Shown: positions 31,609 through 43,509 of the stretch, one piece after another
Layout of the letters: each line of letters opens with the position of its first letter
Numbering within the stretch: the first letter of the stretch is position 1
Source: Skeletonema tropicum
Taxonomy: Eukaryota > Bacillariophyta > Thalassiosirophyceae > Thalassiosirales > Thalassiosiraceae
DNA length: 64,000 nucleotides
Assembly (NCBI GenBank): GCA_037178625.1
Contig: CM074134.1
Span: 2,542,001-2,606,000 of the forward strand
Direction of reading: 5' to 3'
Position numbers and translations under genes: made by a program
The notes under the pieces: model-generated
Seen by the model: the letters and a program-made list of their open reading frames with translations, nothing else
What the model was told of the DNA's origin: nothing
Databases searched by the model: none

Positions 31609-33160
31609 ATGCGTCTTTCTCTCGCTCGTAGGCTCCATTCCACGCTTGGCGCACCTTCCACTGCTACTCGTGCCGCTATCGCCTCCTCTAACTATTACAG
31701 CACGCTTCCATCACAAAAAAATCATGGAACCACACCGGCCAAACATCACAGCAGCCATATATCTGCTTCGCGCAAGTACACAACATACTCTCAATTGCCG
31801 AGTGAACATCAAATGGTTTACGAAATGTGCCGCAAATTTGCAGATGAGGAGTTGGCTCCAAATGCAGGAGGATGGGATCAGAAACATGAGTTTCCTACTG
31901 ATGCAGTGGACAAATTGGTGAGTTCTATTGCTTCTTCCACGACAAATTCTTGATTGATGCATTCTAATCTGACATACTGCGGTCTATAAACAACAATATA
32001 TAGGCCGAGCTAGGCCTAATGGGTATCAACTGTTCCACCGATCACAATGGATCCGAACTTGACGCACTTTCCTACGCAATTGCCATGGAAGAAATATCCC
32101 GTGGCTGCGCTTCCGTCGGTGTGATCATGTCAGCTCACAATAGTCTCTACCTCTATCCCATTGATGCATTTGGATCAGACTGATTTGAAGGAACGATACA
32201 TCACTCCCTACACTGGTCATGAACGTGATGAGAATGGAAGATTGAATATTGGATGCTTTGGGTTGTCTGAGCCGGGCAATGGGAGTGATGCTGGTGCAGC
32301 TTCGACTACGGCAAAGGATGATGGAGATGAATGGATTATTAATGGAACGAAGGCATGGATTACAAATGCGCATGAGGCATCTGCGGCGATTGTATTTGCT
32401 ACTACTGACAAGTCATTGAAGTGAGTGATGTTTGAATGAGTGTTCTTTGATATTCGTTTTGTGCTGCTCTTGCGATTCCAAACTCATCTTGATGTCAATA
32501 CTTGACAATATAAAACATTGATAAAGGCACAAGGGGATCTCTGCATTTGTAGTGCCTATGAATGCACCTGGATTCTCCCTTGGTGCCAAAGAAGATAAGC
32601 TTAGGTATCCGTGCATCATCTAACAAGCAACCTAATCATGGAGAATGTTCGCATTCCTAAATCCAACCTCATTGGGCAACCCGGAGAGGGATTCAAAATT
32701 GCAATGCAAACATTGGATGGAGGACGTATCGGAGTAGGCTGGACAGGCATTGGGCATTGCATCCGCGTCGATCGATTGCTGCTGTGAAGTATGCTCTTGA
32801 GAGAAATGCATTTGGAAAACCAATTGCTCAATTGCAAACGATTCAGAATAAGATCAGTCAAATGACTGTGGCGAGAGACAGTGCTAGGCTACTCACTTGG
32901 CGTGCAGCTCAAATGAAAGATAATGGAGAGAAATACACGCGTGAAGCTGCAATGGCCAAGTTGGCTGCGAGCGAGGCTGCAACAATGTGTTCTCATCAAG
33001 CGATCCAAATTCTGGGTGGGATGGGTTATGTTACTGAGATGCCAGCAGAGAGACACTATCGCTGATGCTAGAATTACTGAGATTTACGAAGGGAACGAGT
33101 GAGATTCAACACCTTGTAATCGCTGGAGACGTTTTGAAGGAGTATAAGCAATTGTACTGA
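31609..33160 (+). CDS. Mitochondrial acyl-CoA dehydrogenase, frame broken by seven one-base gains
   Basis: Three exons: 31609-31917, 32004-32420 and 32527-33160, with GTGAGT donors and AG acceptors. The N-terminus ([14 protein letters not shown]) is a mitochondrial presequence. The family signature is clear: [82 protein letters not shown], and [19 protein letters not shown] with the catalytic segment [14 protein letters not shown] recoverable after shifts. The acyl-CoA dehydrogenase flavoenzyme makes the alpha-beta double bond in fatty acid or branched-chain acid oxidation. Single extra bases interrupt the frame at about 32181, 32603, 32622, 32737, 32780, 33063 and 33092; each removal restores the family sequence. 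Either a recent pseudogene or consensus error; I favour the latter. Confidence 0.8.
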
Positions 33161-33324
33161 TGTTTGCCTTGTCACTAGCTAATATGATTAATGTAGAAAC
33201 GAGTAGAGCTATACTCTCAGTAGTTACATAGATTTACATAGATATTGTAATCGACTAGCATGAGTTGAATTGAAGGTTCCAGAAGCACTCTCTATAACTG
33301 AAAGCGACATTAAACTGATGGGCC

Positions 33325-35036
33325 TCAAACCATAAATTTATTCTGTCCACCTTCATTTTTCTCCCTCAGGAACACAAGCTTTCTTTCATCATTGCGACCC
33401 TTATGAGCCAGTAGCTTGGAAATGTGAAAAGCTTTACGTCCCTTGACATCCTGACCATCAATTGAAGCAATTCTATCAAATAGCACGATTTCTCCTTTCA
33501 ATACACTGTCCTCATGAATCTCACTGACAAATGATGGCCCATCATCGCTACTGTCTTCGAGGACGAACCCTAGTTTTCCCTTCGGTGCAATGACAGTAAT
33601 AGTATCATACTCATTTTCCTCCCTCAGGAACACAAGCTTTCTCTCTATATTGCGACTCTTATGAGCCAACAACTTAGAAATGTGAAAAGCTTTCAGTTTC
33701 TTGACATCCTGACCATCAATTGAAGCAATTCTATCAAATAGCAAGATTTCTCCTTTTAAGACACTGTCCTCACGAATCTCACTGACAAAGGATGGTCCGC
33801 CATCGCTGCTGTCTTCAAGCACCACTCCTAGTGTGCCTCTCGGTGCAATGGCAGTCACAGCAGTATACTTAGTCGTACTGTCTGAAAATTGAGTAGCAGG
33901 TTCAACAATTAAATGATTGTTTCCTTCATGCGAATATGGGTCGATGAGGTCGCTGTCCATAAGCGGTGGTGCGTTAATGCGCCTTTGTTTCTCCTTCGAT
34001 GCTGTAATTGGACTGTAATTGAAGTGGGAGCCACGATCTAATCTTTGACGTCCTTCCCTCCCGATTTCAGTAGGGATCGCTGTCCATATTCATACCGCTT
34101 GGTGCGCTATGATTGAAGTCGACTTCACGAGCTACTCTTCGACTTCCTTCCCTCCCAATTCTATAATATGGGTCGCTGTCCATAGTCATACCAGATACGC
34201 TATTTCTGTGTTGGAAGTGACGATCTTCTCTTCGACTTCCTTCCCTCCCAATTCCATATGGATCGTTGTCGCTAGACATACGCCTGCGTTGGAACTGATG
34301 GTCATCTCTCAAGGTTCTTTCTCTTTCGATTCCATTTGCGCTATGATTGAGGTGAGAGTTACGGTTTTCTCTCCAGTCTCCTTCTCTCATCATTGCATAT
34401 GGGTCGTTGCCCATACTATTCATACTATTGCGTTGGTAGTTACGATCATCTCTCTGGTTTCCTTCTCTCCCCATTCCATATGGGTCGTTACCCACATTAT
34501 ACATACTGCTAGAATGATTGCGTTGGAAGTTACGATCATCCCTCTGGCTACCTTCTCTCGCCATTGCAGAGGGATCGCTGCCCATATTATTCATACCGCC
34601 AGATACGTTTTGATTGGGTTGTGACTGATGACCTTGGCCTTCGTTCTTGCTTTCTCCCCTCATGATCGTAATTTGCCTCTTGAGGGTGCTTTTTCTTACG
34701 AGCAAGCAGCTTCGATATATTCTTTCGCAGAAACTTGCTGCACATCATCCACATCAATTGCCATCACCTTATCTACCTATTTGGACCCTGCCAAACAAGG
34801 GACTTTTACCGCTCACTTTTGCCACGTAGGATGGTCCACCCCATGGTAGATTTTCCAGAGTAATTCCCAAGTTTGCCCTTGGGAGCGAGAATATGAACCC
34901 TAACTTCACCACTTGGCAAAACTTCTTCTCTGTCTTGTATGGTTGGTGGTGCAGCTGCAACACCTGCTTCTCTACCTCTATGGACGTTATTCATGTCCCT
35001 ACACATGATGACTTTGAGCTTGTTTGCGAAGACCAT
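33325..35036 (-). CDS. PDZ-domain protein, paralog A (no membrane span), frame shifted
   Basis: From ATG 35036 the protein has a first PDZ domain (EEVLPSGEVRVHILAPKG, GITLENLPWGGPSYVAKVS), an Arg/Asp/Asn-rich repeat region of about seven units of 28-30 residues (core NMGNDPYGMGREG..RDDR), then two further PDZ domains that are near copies of each other (GFVLEDSSDDGPSFVSEI and GVVLEDSSDGGPSFVSEI, each followed by LFDRIASIDGQDV and KAFHISKLLAH). One-base gains lie near 34069, 34722, 34774 and 34867. Unlike paralogs B and C there is no signal peptide, extracellular domain or membrane span before the first PDZ; the sequence upstream to the next gene does not contain them, so the copy is 5'-truncated or a cytosolic form. 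3' flank is shared with paralog B. Confidence 0.7.
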
Positions 35037-35396
35037 GATGAAAGAAAAACTGAAAGCAGGCGCTGTCAACAGACGACGGTAAGTAGGAGTACATAACTGG
35101 ATGGCGTCTGCTCAGGCAGTCTGGTGTGGGTTTTACAATCGCAAAATTCCTTGCGAATTTAATACCGCATAGTTGAGGCTCCTAGATTGCCTTCTTAGTA
35201 GTTAGGAAGGGTCGGCAAATTGAGCAGAAAGCAAGACCAACCACCAACCACAACAAAACCAAGACCTGTCTGCTTGAATGAGGACCTGTACAACTATTGC
35301 CCTGATGCTCATAAAATTCAAAGAACAACAATCACACGACATTAAACAACAAGCTTACAAATCACATCTACATCAATAACAACAGCACCTAATTTA
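35037..35396. promoter_or_regulatory. Divergent region between PDZ genes
   Basis: About 360 bases between paralog A (minus) and the plus-strand PDZ gene. AC-rich towards 35396 (CAACAACAATCAC, ACAACAGC). No recognised motif and no trace of the extracellular domain found in paralogs B and C. Confidence 0.35.
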
Positions 35397-36210
35397 ATGG
35401 CCCGACTTTATACAGCAACCATCAAGCACACCAAGAACGAACCTGTCGGCATACGCCTCAAGAATGATCCAATCAATGGTCTAATCATTTCATCCATCTT
35501 CGCAGAGGGCCCTTTCGGAAGATCGCGCCTCAGGAAAGGAATGAAGCTTCGAACTATCAATAATGTTGACGTCAGCGGCCTATCGTCAAAGGAGGCAGTA
35601 AAGATACTCAGACAGACAGAAGGTAGACTCGTCATAAGAGCGGAAAAAGTGGTGCCTGCCCAAATGACTTTCATATTTCGCCGCCTCGAGGTAGGCAAGA
35701 TACACGCATGGATAAAAGAAGACTTCATTAATGCAATGCCAGCAATTTTCAAAGAAGCTGGTGTTCCATCGAATACGTTATCTCATATTTACAAACTCGT
35801 TGAGAGAGATTTGTTACCTGCTGCGGCAGCTCTAAGTACACACGAATTAGCTCTCAGAAGAGAAATTGGTTCTTATGTCGCCAATCAATGGATAAAAGGA
35901 GGTTCTACATCCAGAGAGTCAGCGCATGAAAAGATGATGTTCGAGATGGTAATGAAATTCAAGCCACCTAGAACGCAATGTAGACCTGAAGGCAATGCAA
36001 GTTACGATACAAGTGAATGCCATGCTTGCCGAATACAACCTCATGGCTACTGTTCTTCTTGAGCCAATACCCAACGATAGAAGAAATACATATGAAAGGC
36101 TCAACGTTGTCGGGCTGAAGTTTCATCCAAAAAAAGGTCATAATATTGCAGTCGCAGCACCAGTATTGACTGATGGTGTTACGCTGATTCTAGTCGGACA
36201 ATACCTGTGA
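35397..36210 (+). CDS. Single PDZ-domain protein, frame shifted once
   Basis: ATG 35397 opens a PDZ domain at residues ~1-85: LYTATIKHTKNEPVGIRLKN, GLIISSIFAEGPFGRSRLRKG, TINNVDVSGLSSKEAVKILR, VIRAEKV. It is more like the classical VGxxL.. PDZ found in other diatom proteins than the PDZs of paralogs A-C. The C-terminal half (IHAWIKEDFINAMPAIFKEAG .. HELALRREIGSYVANQWIKGG) is helical and unassigned. Near 35990 the frame moves by one base (one extra base) and continues with MQVTIQVNAMLAEYNL .. RLNVVGLKFHPKKGHNIAVAA to the stop at 36210, for about 270 residues in total. It is inserted between the two tandem paralogs A and B on the opposite strand. Confidence 0.7.
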
Positions 36211-36570
36211 TCGGACAGATTGCGTAGAGGGTGGTGTATGTAGGCATAACATATAAATTATTCATAGAACATTCAATATAAAGTGAATAAATACAGTTCT
36301 TATATCTATGTACGGGTTTCTCAGTCTCTTGATTGGCAAAGGAATGTGACATGTGCCTACGGAGTTACTATTCTTTTGATATACAATGTACTGTGTATGG
36401 AATTATATAATTGTACTGATTTTCGCGTTGCAATCAGCACGTAATAATTACTTTATCCTCAGTAGTTACATATATTCATGTACATGGACATTGAAATCGA
36501 CTAGCATGAGTTGAATTGGAGGTTCCAGAAGCACTCTCTATTACTGAAAGCGGCATTAAGCTGATGGGCC
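36211..36570. other. Convergent 3' flank with duplicated block
   Basis: Bases about 36458-36600 repeat 33213-33345 (TCGACTAGCATGAGTTGAAT, GGTTCCAGAAGCACTCTCTA, GATGGGCCTCAAACCATAAA), marking one side of the segmental duplication that made paralogs A and B. Nothing else seen. Confidence 0.6.
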
Positions 36571-39121
36571 TCAAACCATAAATTTATTCTGACCACCTTC
36601 ATTTTTCTCCCTCAGGAACACAATTTTTCTTTCATCATTGCGACCCTTATGAGCCAATAGCTTGGAAATGTGAAAAGCTTTTAGTTCCTTGACATCCTGA
36701 TCATCAACTGAAGCAATTCTATCAAATAGCACGATTTCTTCTTTCAATACACTGTCCTCACTGAATCTCACTGACAAATGATGGCCCGTCATCGCTACTG
36801 TCTTCGAGGACGAATCCTAGTTTGCCCTTCGGTGCAACGACAGTAATAGCATCATACTTACTGTCTACATCTTGAGCAGCAGGTTCGACAGTGAAATGAT
36901 TGTTTCCTTCATGCGAATGTGGGTCGATGATGTCGCTGTCCATAAGCGGTGGTGCGCTATGTCTGGGGTGGAAGTCACGATCTTCTCTTCGACCTCCTTC
37001 CCTCCCGATTTCGTATGGATCGCTGTCCATATTCATACCGCCAGGTGCGCTATGATTGAAGTCGAAGTCACGATCTTCTCTTCTACCTCTTTCCCTCTCG
37101 ATTTCGCATAAGTCGTTGTCCATATTCATACCGCCAGGTGCGCTATGATTAAAGTCGAAGTCACGATCTTCTCTTTGCCTTCCTTCTCTGCCGCTTCTAT
37201 ATGGGTCGCCGTCCATAGTCATAGTCATACCACTAGATACGCTATCGCTGCGTTGGAAGTGACGATCTTCTCTTCGTCTTCCATCCCTCCCCATTCCATA
37301 TGGATCGTTGTCCACATCAGATACAGTACGCCTGCGTTGGAACTGATGGTCATCTCTCCAGCTAGCTTCTCCCCTGATTCCATGTGCGCTACGATTGAGA
37401 TGAATGTCACGGTTATCTCTCCAGCTTCCTTCTCTCCCCATTCCATATGGGTCGTTGTCCATATTATTCATATCGGAAACGCTATGACTGCGTTGCCAGT
37501 AGCGGTCATCTCTCTGCATGCCTTCTCTCCCCATTCCATATGGGTCGTTGCCCATCATATTCATACTTCTAGATAAGCCATGATTGGGGTGGAAGTGACG
37601 GTCATCTCTCCGGCTTTCTTCTCTCATCATTGCATATGGATCGTTGCCCATACTTATTCATACTTCTAGATAAGCCATGATTAGGGTTGGTAGTGACGGT
37701 CATCTCTAAAGCTTCCTTCTCTCCTTATTCCATATGGATCGTTGCCCATATTATTCATACCGGTAAATAAGCTATCATTGCTATGATTGGGTAGGACGCC
37801 ACGATCATCCATTTGACTTCCTTGTCTCGAATACGGGCCATTCCCCATATTATTCATACCGCCAGATACGTTTTGATTGGGTTGCACCTGATTGTCATTA
37901 TTTCCTTTGCTTTCTCCCCTCATGATCGTAATCTGCCTTTGAGGGTTCTTCTTCTTACGAGCAAGCAGCTTCGATATATTCTTTCGCAGAAACTTGCTGC
38001 ACATCATCCCCATCAATTGCCATCACCTTATCACCTATTTGGACCCTGCCAAACAAGGGACTTTTACGCGCTCACTTTTGCGACGTAGGATGGTCCACCC
38101 CATGGTAAATTTTCCAGAGTAATTCCAAGTTTACCCTTGGGTGCGATGATGTGATTTCTAACTTCACCACTTGGCAAAACTTCTTCTCTATCTTGCATCA
38201 TGATTGGCGGTGGTGCCGGAACACCAGTAACTGCTTGCATATTATTCATGTTTCCACTTTGCCATGAATTATTGCCACTTTCCACTCCGGTGCTCATAGT
38301 TTGGGGAGTACTTCCTGGTGAAAATAGAATGCGGGGGGTTCTGAGGATTATTGCCAACCATGATATTTTGGGGAGCACCGCCAAGACCACGACTTTTTCT
38401 TCTACGACGGATTATCAGTCCGCCTGCAAGCATCCATGATCAGTACCCCTCCACAAGCAACACCAATAATAATGTAAAGCATGCTGTCTCCTCCTCCAGA
38501 CGACTTTTTCTTTGCTGATGGAGAGGGCACACGTTTCGGTTTGAGCGTTGGAGGTGGAGTCGGTGGTGGGATACCCACTCCAACTTCTACGACTGGATCA
38601 TAGTGTCCATTTTTAGACGAGCGTTTCAATTTTGCAATGTATCCCTGGGGATCCCCCCTAAAAGGCTCTTCGACCATAAAAGTTTCATCATACACAGTTG
38701 GATCTTCAGTCTTATACGACGTGATTTGATTGTACGTAATTCTCACCGACTCTGCCAACCTTCGTCGTCCCCCTCCCAAAGTCCACTGTGATCCAGGCAC
38801 ACCCGCATTTCCAGTATACGTCCCAATAGGAATTTCTGTAACAGTCTCATAGAGCATGGCGCATTCGACTTGAACATCCTTCACATCTTCGGAATTCTTA
38901 AAGTAATTCATGATGAAGTCGGCTGTGACAGTTTGCCATACTCTGTACTGTTCGGATTCATCGACTCCTATTAGCGTCATGTCGATTGATTTTGTTGTTA
39001 TTGGCCCGATTGATTCGAGGCCGGAACATACAGTGGATAGATGAATAAGTAGCGATGTTAACGCTAGTAGGGCGTGCAGCAGTGGATAATGCCGGGAGGT
39101 AGAGCTGGAGGTCCTTCGCAT
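36571..39121 (-). CDS. Transmembrane PDZ protein, paralog B, frame shifted repeatedly
   Basis: Order: signal peptide (LLHALLALTSLLIHLSTVCSG), a conserved extracellular domain beginning IGPITTKSIDMTLIGVDESE and ending NGHYDPVVEVGVGIPPP, a Pro/Lys stalk, a membrane span (SMLYIIIGVACGGVLI, completed after removing one base near 38437 to give WMLAGGLIIRRRRK), PDZ 1 (LPSGEVRNHIIAPKGKLGIT .. LPWGGPSYVAK), about ten repeat units of 28-32 residues with core NDPYGMGREG..RDDR, the linker DPHSHEGNNHF, and PDZ 2 (KLGFVLEDSSDDGPSFVSEI .. LFDRIASVDDQDV). One-base gains are at about 36761, 37654, 37682, 37981, 38070, 38335 and 38437. Repaired length is roughly 800 residues. It lacks the six-cysteine modules and SdrD-like domain of paralog C. 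A cell-surface protein with a cytoplasmic scaffold is inferred. Confidence 0.7.
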
Positions 39122-39929
39122 GTTTGGAAATTTATTTGTACACGTATATTTTTATTTGTTGGCCGCTATCGAAGAGACGGTTGAAAAATTCCACTGAATG
39201 ATGAAGCAATATGAATTATGTGTCTCGTCAGCAAGTCGAATTTGTCTTGAGGCAAGCTCCTCTATGGATTTATTGCGCGTTTATGTTGTCTGCGGCTTCA
39301 GGCGGTGATACTTCTCACTGAGGCAGCGGCGTACTTGGGCAGGGGAGCTAGCAGTTGGCCGTTATTGATCGATTATTTTTTGCCGTCATGCGTCCGTCAC
39401 CATGACCATGACGACGAATAGGAGTACGATATAATAACTGTTGTATTGTACTGTTCCATTTTCCCTTTCCATTTTTCAATTTTTTTGAATCGTAGAAATC
39501 ACGGACTTGTCCGAGTCGGTCTTGCTTGCGAAGTCATGGGAACTCTGATCAATTTTTGAATCGTAGAAAACAGGACTGACTTGTCCAACTGGGTCATTCT
39601 TGCGAAGGAAAGGGAAATAAAGTCCGGCAGTTGTTTCTGACAGTCGTGACGTGTCCAATAGTTTTGTCCGGCCAAGCGAAAGGACATGTTTGAGTACCTA
39701 CTGTCTGGTTTATGTAACAGAAATTGATAGAAATTCCCATCAAGGTTTCTCTGGAAATACGTAACCCAACCTATACAAACTAAGACCCACGAGCCCGGCT
39801 GCTGCCTCACAGAACAGAAGTACAATATCAACGCATGTTGTCATGATGAAAGCATTGGTTTTGTATTGTACTGACTGACATCTATATTATTCCTCAACTA
39901 GCGACCACTGCGCATGTCACCACTACAAG
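39122..39929. other. Gap without a supported gene
   Basis: Contains a short imperfect direct repeat around 39483-39600 (TTTTTGAATCGTAGAAA..ACTTGTCC at 39481 and 39553). A 110-codon minus frame here starts without ATG. No gene supported. Confidence 0.45.
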
Positions 39930-42900
39930 CTATGTCACAATCTGACCCTCAAACTCAACTATAAATCTATTATGTCCACCTACATTTCTCTCCCTCAGGG
40001 CTACAATCTTTCTGTCCAAATTACGACTCTTGTAAGCCAATAGCTTGGAAATGTGAAAAGCTTTCAGCCCCCTGACATCCGTATCATCAATTGAAGCAAT
40101 CCTATCAAACAGCTCGATTTCTCCCTCTAATGCACTGCCCCTTGCAATCTCACTGACAATGGCCGGTCCACCATCGCTACTATCTTCGAGGAATACTCCT
40201 AGTTTGCCCATCGGTGCAACGACAGTGACTACAGTGTAGTCCTTGTCTGAGTATTGAGAAGCATATGAATCAACTGCATGATTGTTTCCTTCATGAGAAT
40301 ATGGGTCGTCGAGATTGGGTTGTAAGGGACTGTCTTCTCTTGCACTTCCTTCTCTAAGGACTGTAATCTGCCTTTGAGGGTTCCTTTTCTTGCGAGCAAG
40401 TAGCTTCGTTACGTTTTTCGCTGAAACTAGTTGCACGTCTTCGCCGTCGACTTCTACGATCTTATCTCCTAGCTGCAACTTGCCGAACAACGGACTTCGC
40501 CTACTCACTTTTGTTACGTAGGATGGACCACCCTCTGGTAGGTTTACAAGAGATATCAAAAGTCTCCCTTTCGGCACGAGAATGTGAACCCTCATTTCAC
40601 CACTTGGCAAAATCTCTTCTTCTACGTCTGACAAGGTTGATACAAGCCCATTCTCCACATCATCGTCATCTCTACTTTCTACTTCTGTGCCAACAGTTCG
40701 GGGACCGCGAAATTTTCTTCGACGGATTATTAGTACGACTACAACTGCAACAATCAGTACCCCTCCACAAACAACACCGATAATAACAAAAAACATGCTG
40801 TCTTTGGAGGTGTCCTCCTCCTTCACTGAAGGAACAGATATAGGTCTGAAAGTTGGCGGTGGTGCCGGTGCTGGAATACCCACTGCAACTTCTACGACTT
40901 CATCATAGGCGCCATTTTCAGACGAGCTTTTCAACCGTGCAATGTATCCTTCGGGGTCTCTTCTGAACGGCTCTTCGACAATATACGTTTCATCGTAAAT
41001 GGAGGGGTCTTTTGATCTGTACGACGTGACTTGATTGTAGGTAACTCTCACCGCCTTAATTTCCTCTAGTTGCCTTCCACCGCGATTCGTCTGCACCCCA
41101 CCGTTCCCGGTATCAGTGCTACGTGCGATAGCGGTTACAGTCTCAAATAGCATGGCAACTTCGACGTTAACATCATACACGTTGTCTGAATCCTTGAAGT
41201 AATCCATGATGAAGTTGGCTGTCGTATCCTGCCACACTGTATACTTCTCTGTTTCGTCGATACCAGCTAGGGTCATATCAATCGATTTCGTTGTTATCGG
41301 TCCGACTAGTTCAAATTCCAATCCTAAGTCAAAGTCAAAAAGTGATTCATTTGCATCAGTTTCGTCTCCTGCATCAGTAACGTTTGTTGTTTCAGTAACG
41401 TTTGTTACATCAGTCATGTTTCCTACGTCAGTTTCGTTTGTTGGTTCAGTCGGCGATATCAATGCTGTAGTTGAGTTGCTCAATTCAGGCATAAGCGTCG
41501 GACTAGATGGTATATCAAACAATCCTGGACAACATTTACTTTCTGATTCTTGAAATGTGAGACACAACTTACTACCGACGGAATAGAAAGCTGCCCATTC
41601 TTGTATCGCTCCACACGTTTGACCTCCAGTCACTTTTACTAAAGGATCGGGAACTCCTCCCTCCTGACAAAAATCACATGGATTCAGAACTGGCTCGGAT
41701 GGACAGCATATACTCTCAAATTGTTGTATTGTGGCACACATTGGGGACAACACATTGAGGGAGTTTGCCATACTTTTCTGTGAGCCACAAGTTCCCCCCT
41801 GTCTACCAGGAAGCCTAAACCCCAAATCAACTATACCATTTTCGCAAAACGTGCAGGTATCGGAAGTAGGCTGAGGCGAAGTTAGCTCTACATCCGGTGG
41901 TGCAGCAGGTACATCCTGTGGTGCAGTAGGTACATCCTGTGGTGCAGCAGGTACATCCTGTGATGTAGGCGTAGTGTCCTCCGTCGGTGGTGGTGGTGGA
42001 ATGGTGGTTGAGATTGTTGTTGTTGTTGCGGGAGTAGGATCAGTAAACAACTCTGATGGTGGGCAACACAATGTCTCTTCCTCCCGAAGGATGTTACACA
42101 TTTCAGTCCCTTCCATCATGTAGGCTGCAGAATCTTTTACTGATTCGCACGTTATCCCCTTTGGAAGCATGAGCATTAGATCAGGAATACCGTTTTCACA
42201 GAACGTACACGTCATGACTGTATCTGATATAGATTGTGATGTGGGTGATGAAGTCGTCGTTGCTATTATATCTGCTTCTGTAGGACGTGTTGTTGGAGGT
42301 GCAGTTATTGTAATTGGATCGACTGGAGCTGGTGTAATTGGATCAATAATTGCAGGTAAAGGCTGCTGTGTTGTTGTTGCAGAAGAAGTCGGAGGAGGAG
42401 GAGGAGGGGCTGCTGGCTCCTGGACAAATATACTAAGTGCAACATTCGCTACAAACTGATCTCCATCACCCAATAGAAAGCAATTTGTCGCCCCGTTCTC
42501 GGGATTGACAGAATTGTCCACCATTGACGTCGAGGGTTCTCCATTCCATACATTCCCCAATGTGTAATAGCTTGGATAATCGAACTTGACATAATACGAT
42601 CCCTCTGCCAAATTTTCGAACTGAAATTTCCCCTTGGTGGAACTCGATGTTGTGGCGAGTATTGTCGTATCGTCCCCGCATGAATAGAGAGATACTTGGA
42701 TGTTCCACAAGCCATACTCCTTTATATTCTCTATGGAACCATTGTTGTTGACGTCGTAAAAGGCTATTCCAGAAACGGTACTAGTCCCCCTAACAGCTGA
42801 AATGTTGAATGGATTATCCTCCATTTCAGTTTCATCCATATCAGTTGGAGTGGTGACCTGAGGTGGTGTAGGTGACGACGAAACGACTTCATCTGATGGA

Positions 42901-43509
42901 GGCAGTGTTGTTGCTCGTGATGTTGTTGGCTCATCTGATGGTGGCAGTGTTGTTACTCGTGACGTAGGCTCTATCGTAGGCGAACGAGTCATCAGTCATC
43001 GTAGGCTCCATAGAAGAAGAAGGAGGGGGGCAACACAACTTCTCCTCCCGTTTAATTATTCCACACATTGATGCATCACTCGAAAACGACGCAGCAAATA
43101 TCTGTGCCACCGAGCAGGTCGTTTGTTCCTCCTTTGCAAACTCGGGAGGGCACCATTAAAAAAGGATTGGTCACACCACCCTCACAAAAGATGCATGGAT
43201 CCGCTGGTGCAGTATCAGGATTAGGACAAGCAAATCTTTTCCATGCTTTTGTAACAGTCGTTTCCTTCGCCGTCAATGTCGACTAATGTTGGTATGTCGG
43301 CACATGTGACATAGCCATCTTCCGTAAATGCGACGGTTGGACTTGATAATGTTGCCGTTGCAGAAATTGCATTCTTCTTCTTGGGCAGTTGATAGATGAA
43401 TGAGGAGTGATACTACCAACAACAATGCCAAGAGGATGTTCCGCATTATTATGTTATGCTGGAAAGTAGAAGAACGTCGTCTTCGCATTATGGTTGTGGG
43501 ACATTTCAT
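39930..43509 (-). CDS. Transmembrane protein with six-cysteine modules, SdrD-B-like domain and two PDZ domains, paralog C
   Basis: From ATG 43509 (a second ATG at 43488 is equally possible): signal peptide (NILLALLLVVSLLIHLSTAQ), CNFCNGN opening a first six-Cys module, more modules (CIFCEGGVTNPF .. CCP), a Thr/Pro stalk, an SdrD-B/Cna-B-like domain (VSGIAFYDVNNNGSIENIKE .. GKFQFENLAEGSYYVKFDYP), three complete modules of pattern CxxC..C..C..CC (CTFCENGIPDL, CTFCENGIVDL, CDFCQEGGVPD), the conserved domain LVGPITTKSIDMTLAGIDET, one span (FFVIIGVVCGGVLIVAVVVV) followed by RRRK, then PDZ 1 (GRLLISLVNLPEGGPSYV) and PDZ 2 (KLGVFLEDSSDGGPAIVSEI). The last 1020 codons are intact; four one-base gains lie between 42985 and 43350. 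A type I surface receptor or adhesion protein with a cytoplasmic PDZ tail is inferred. Confidence 0.8.

Noticed and set aside
31609..33160. Programmed +1 frameshifting (one site reads CTT AGG, two sites are at TGA)
   Set aside because: Seven sites in one gene with no shared context, and neighbouring genes read normally; consensus error or decay is simpler.
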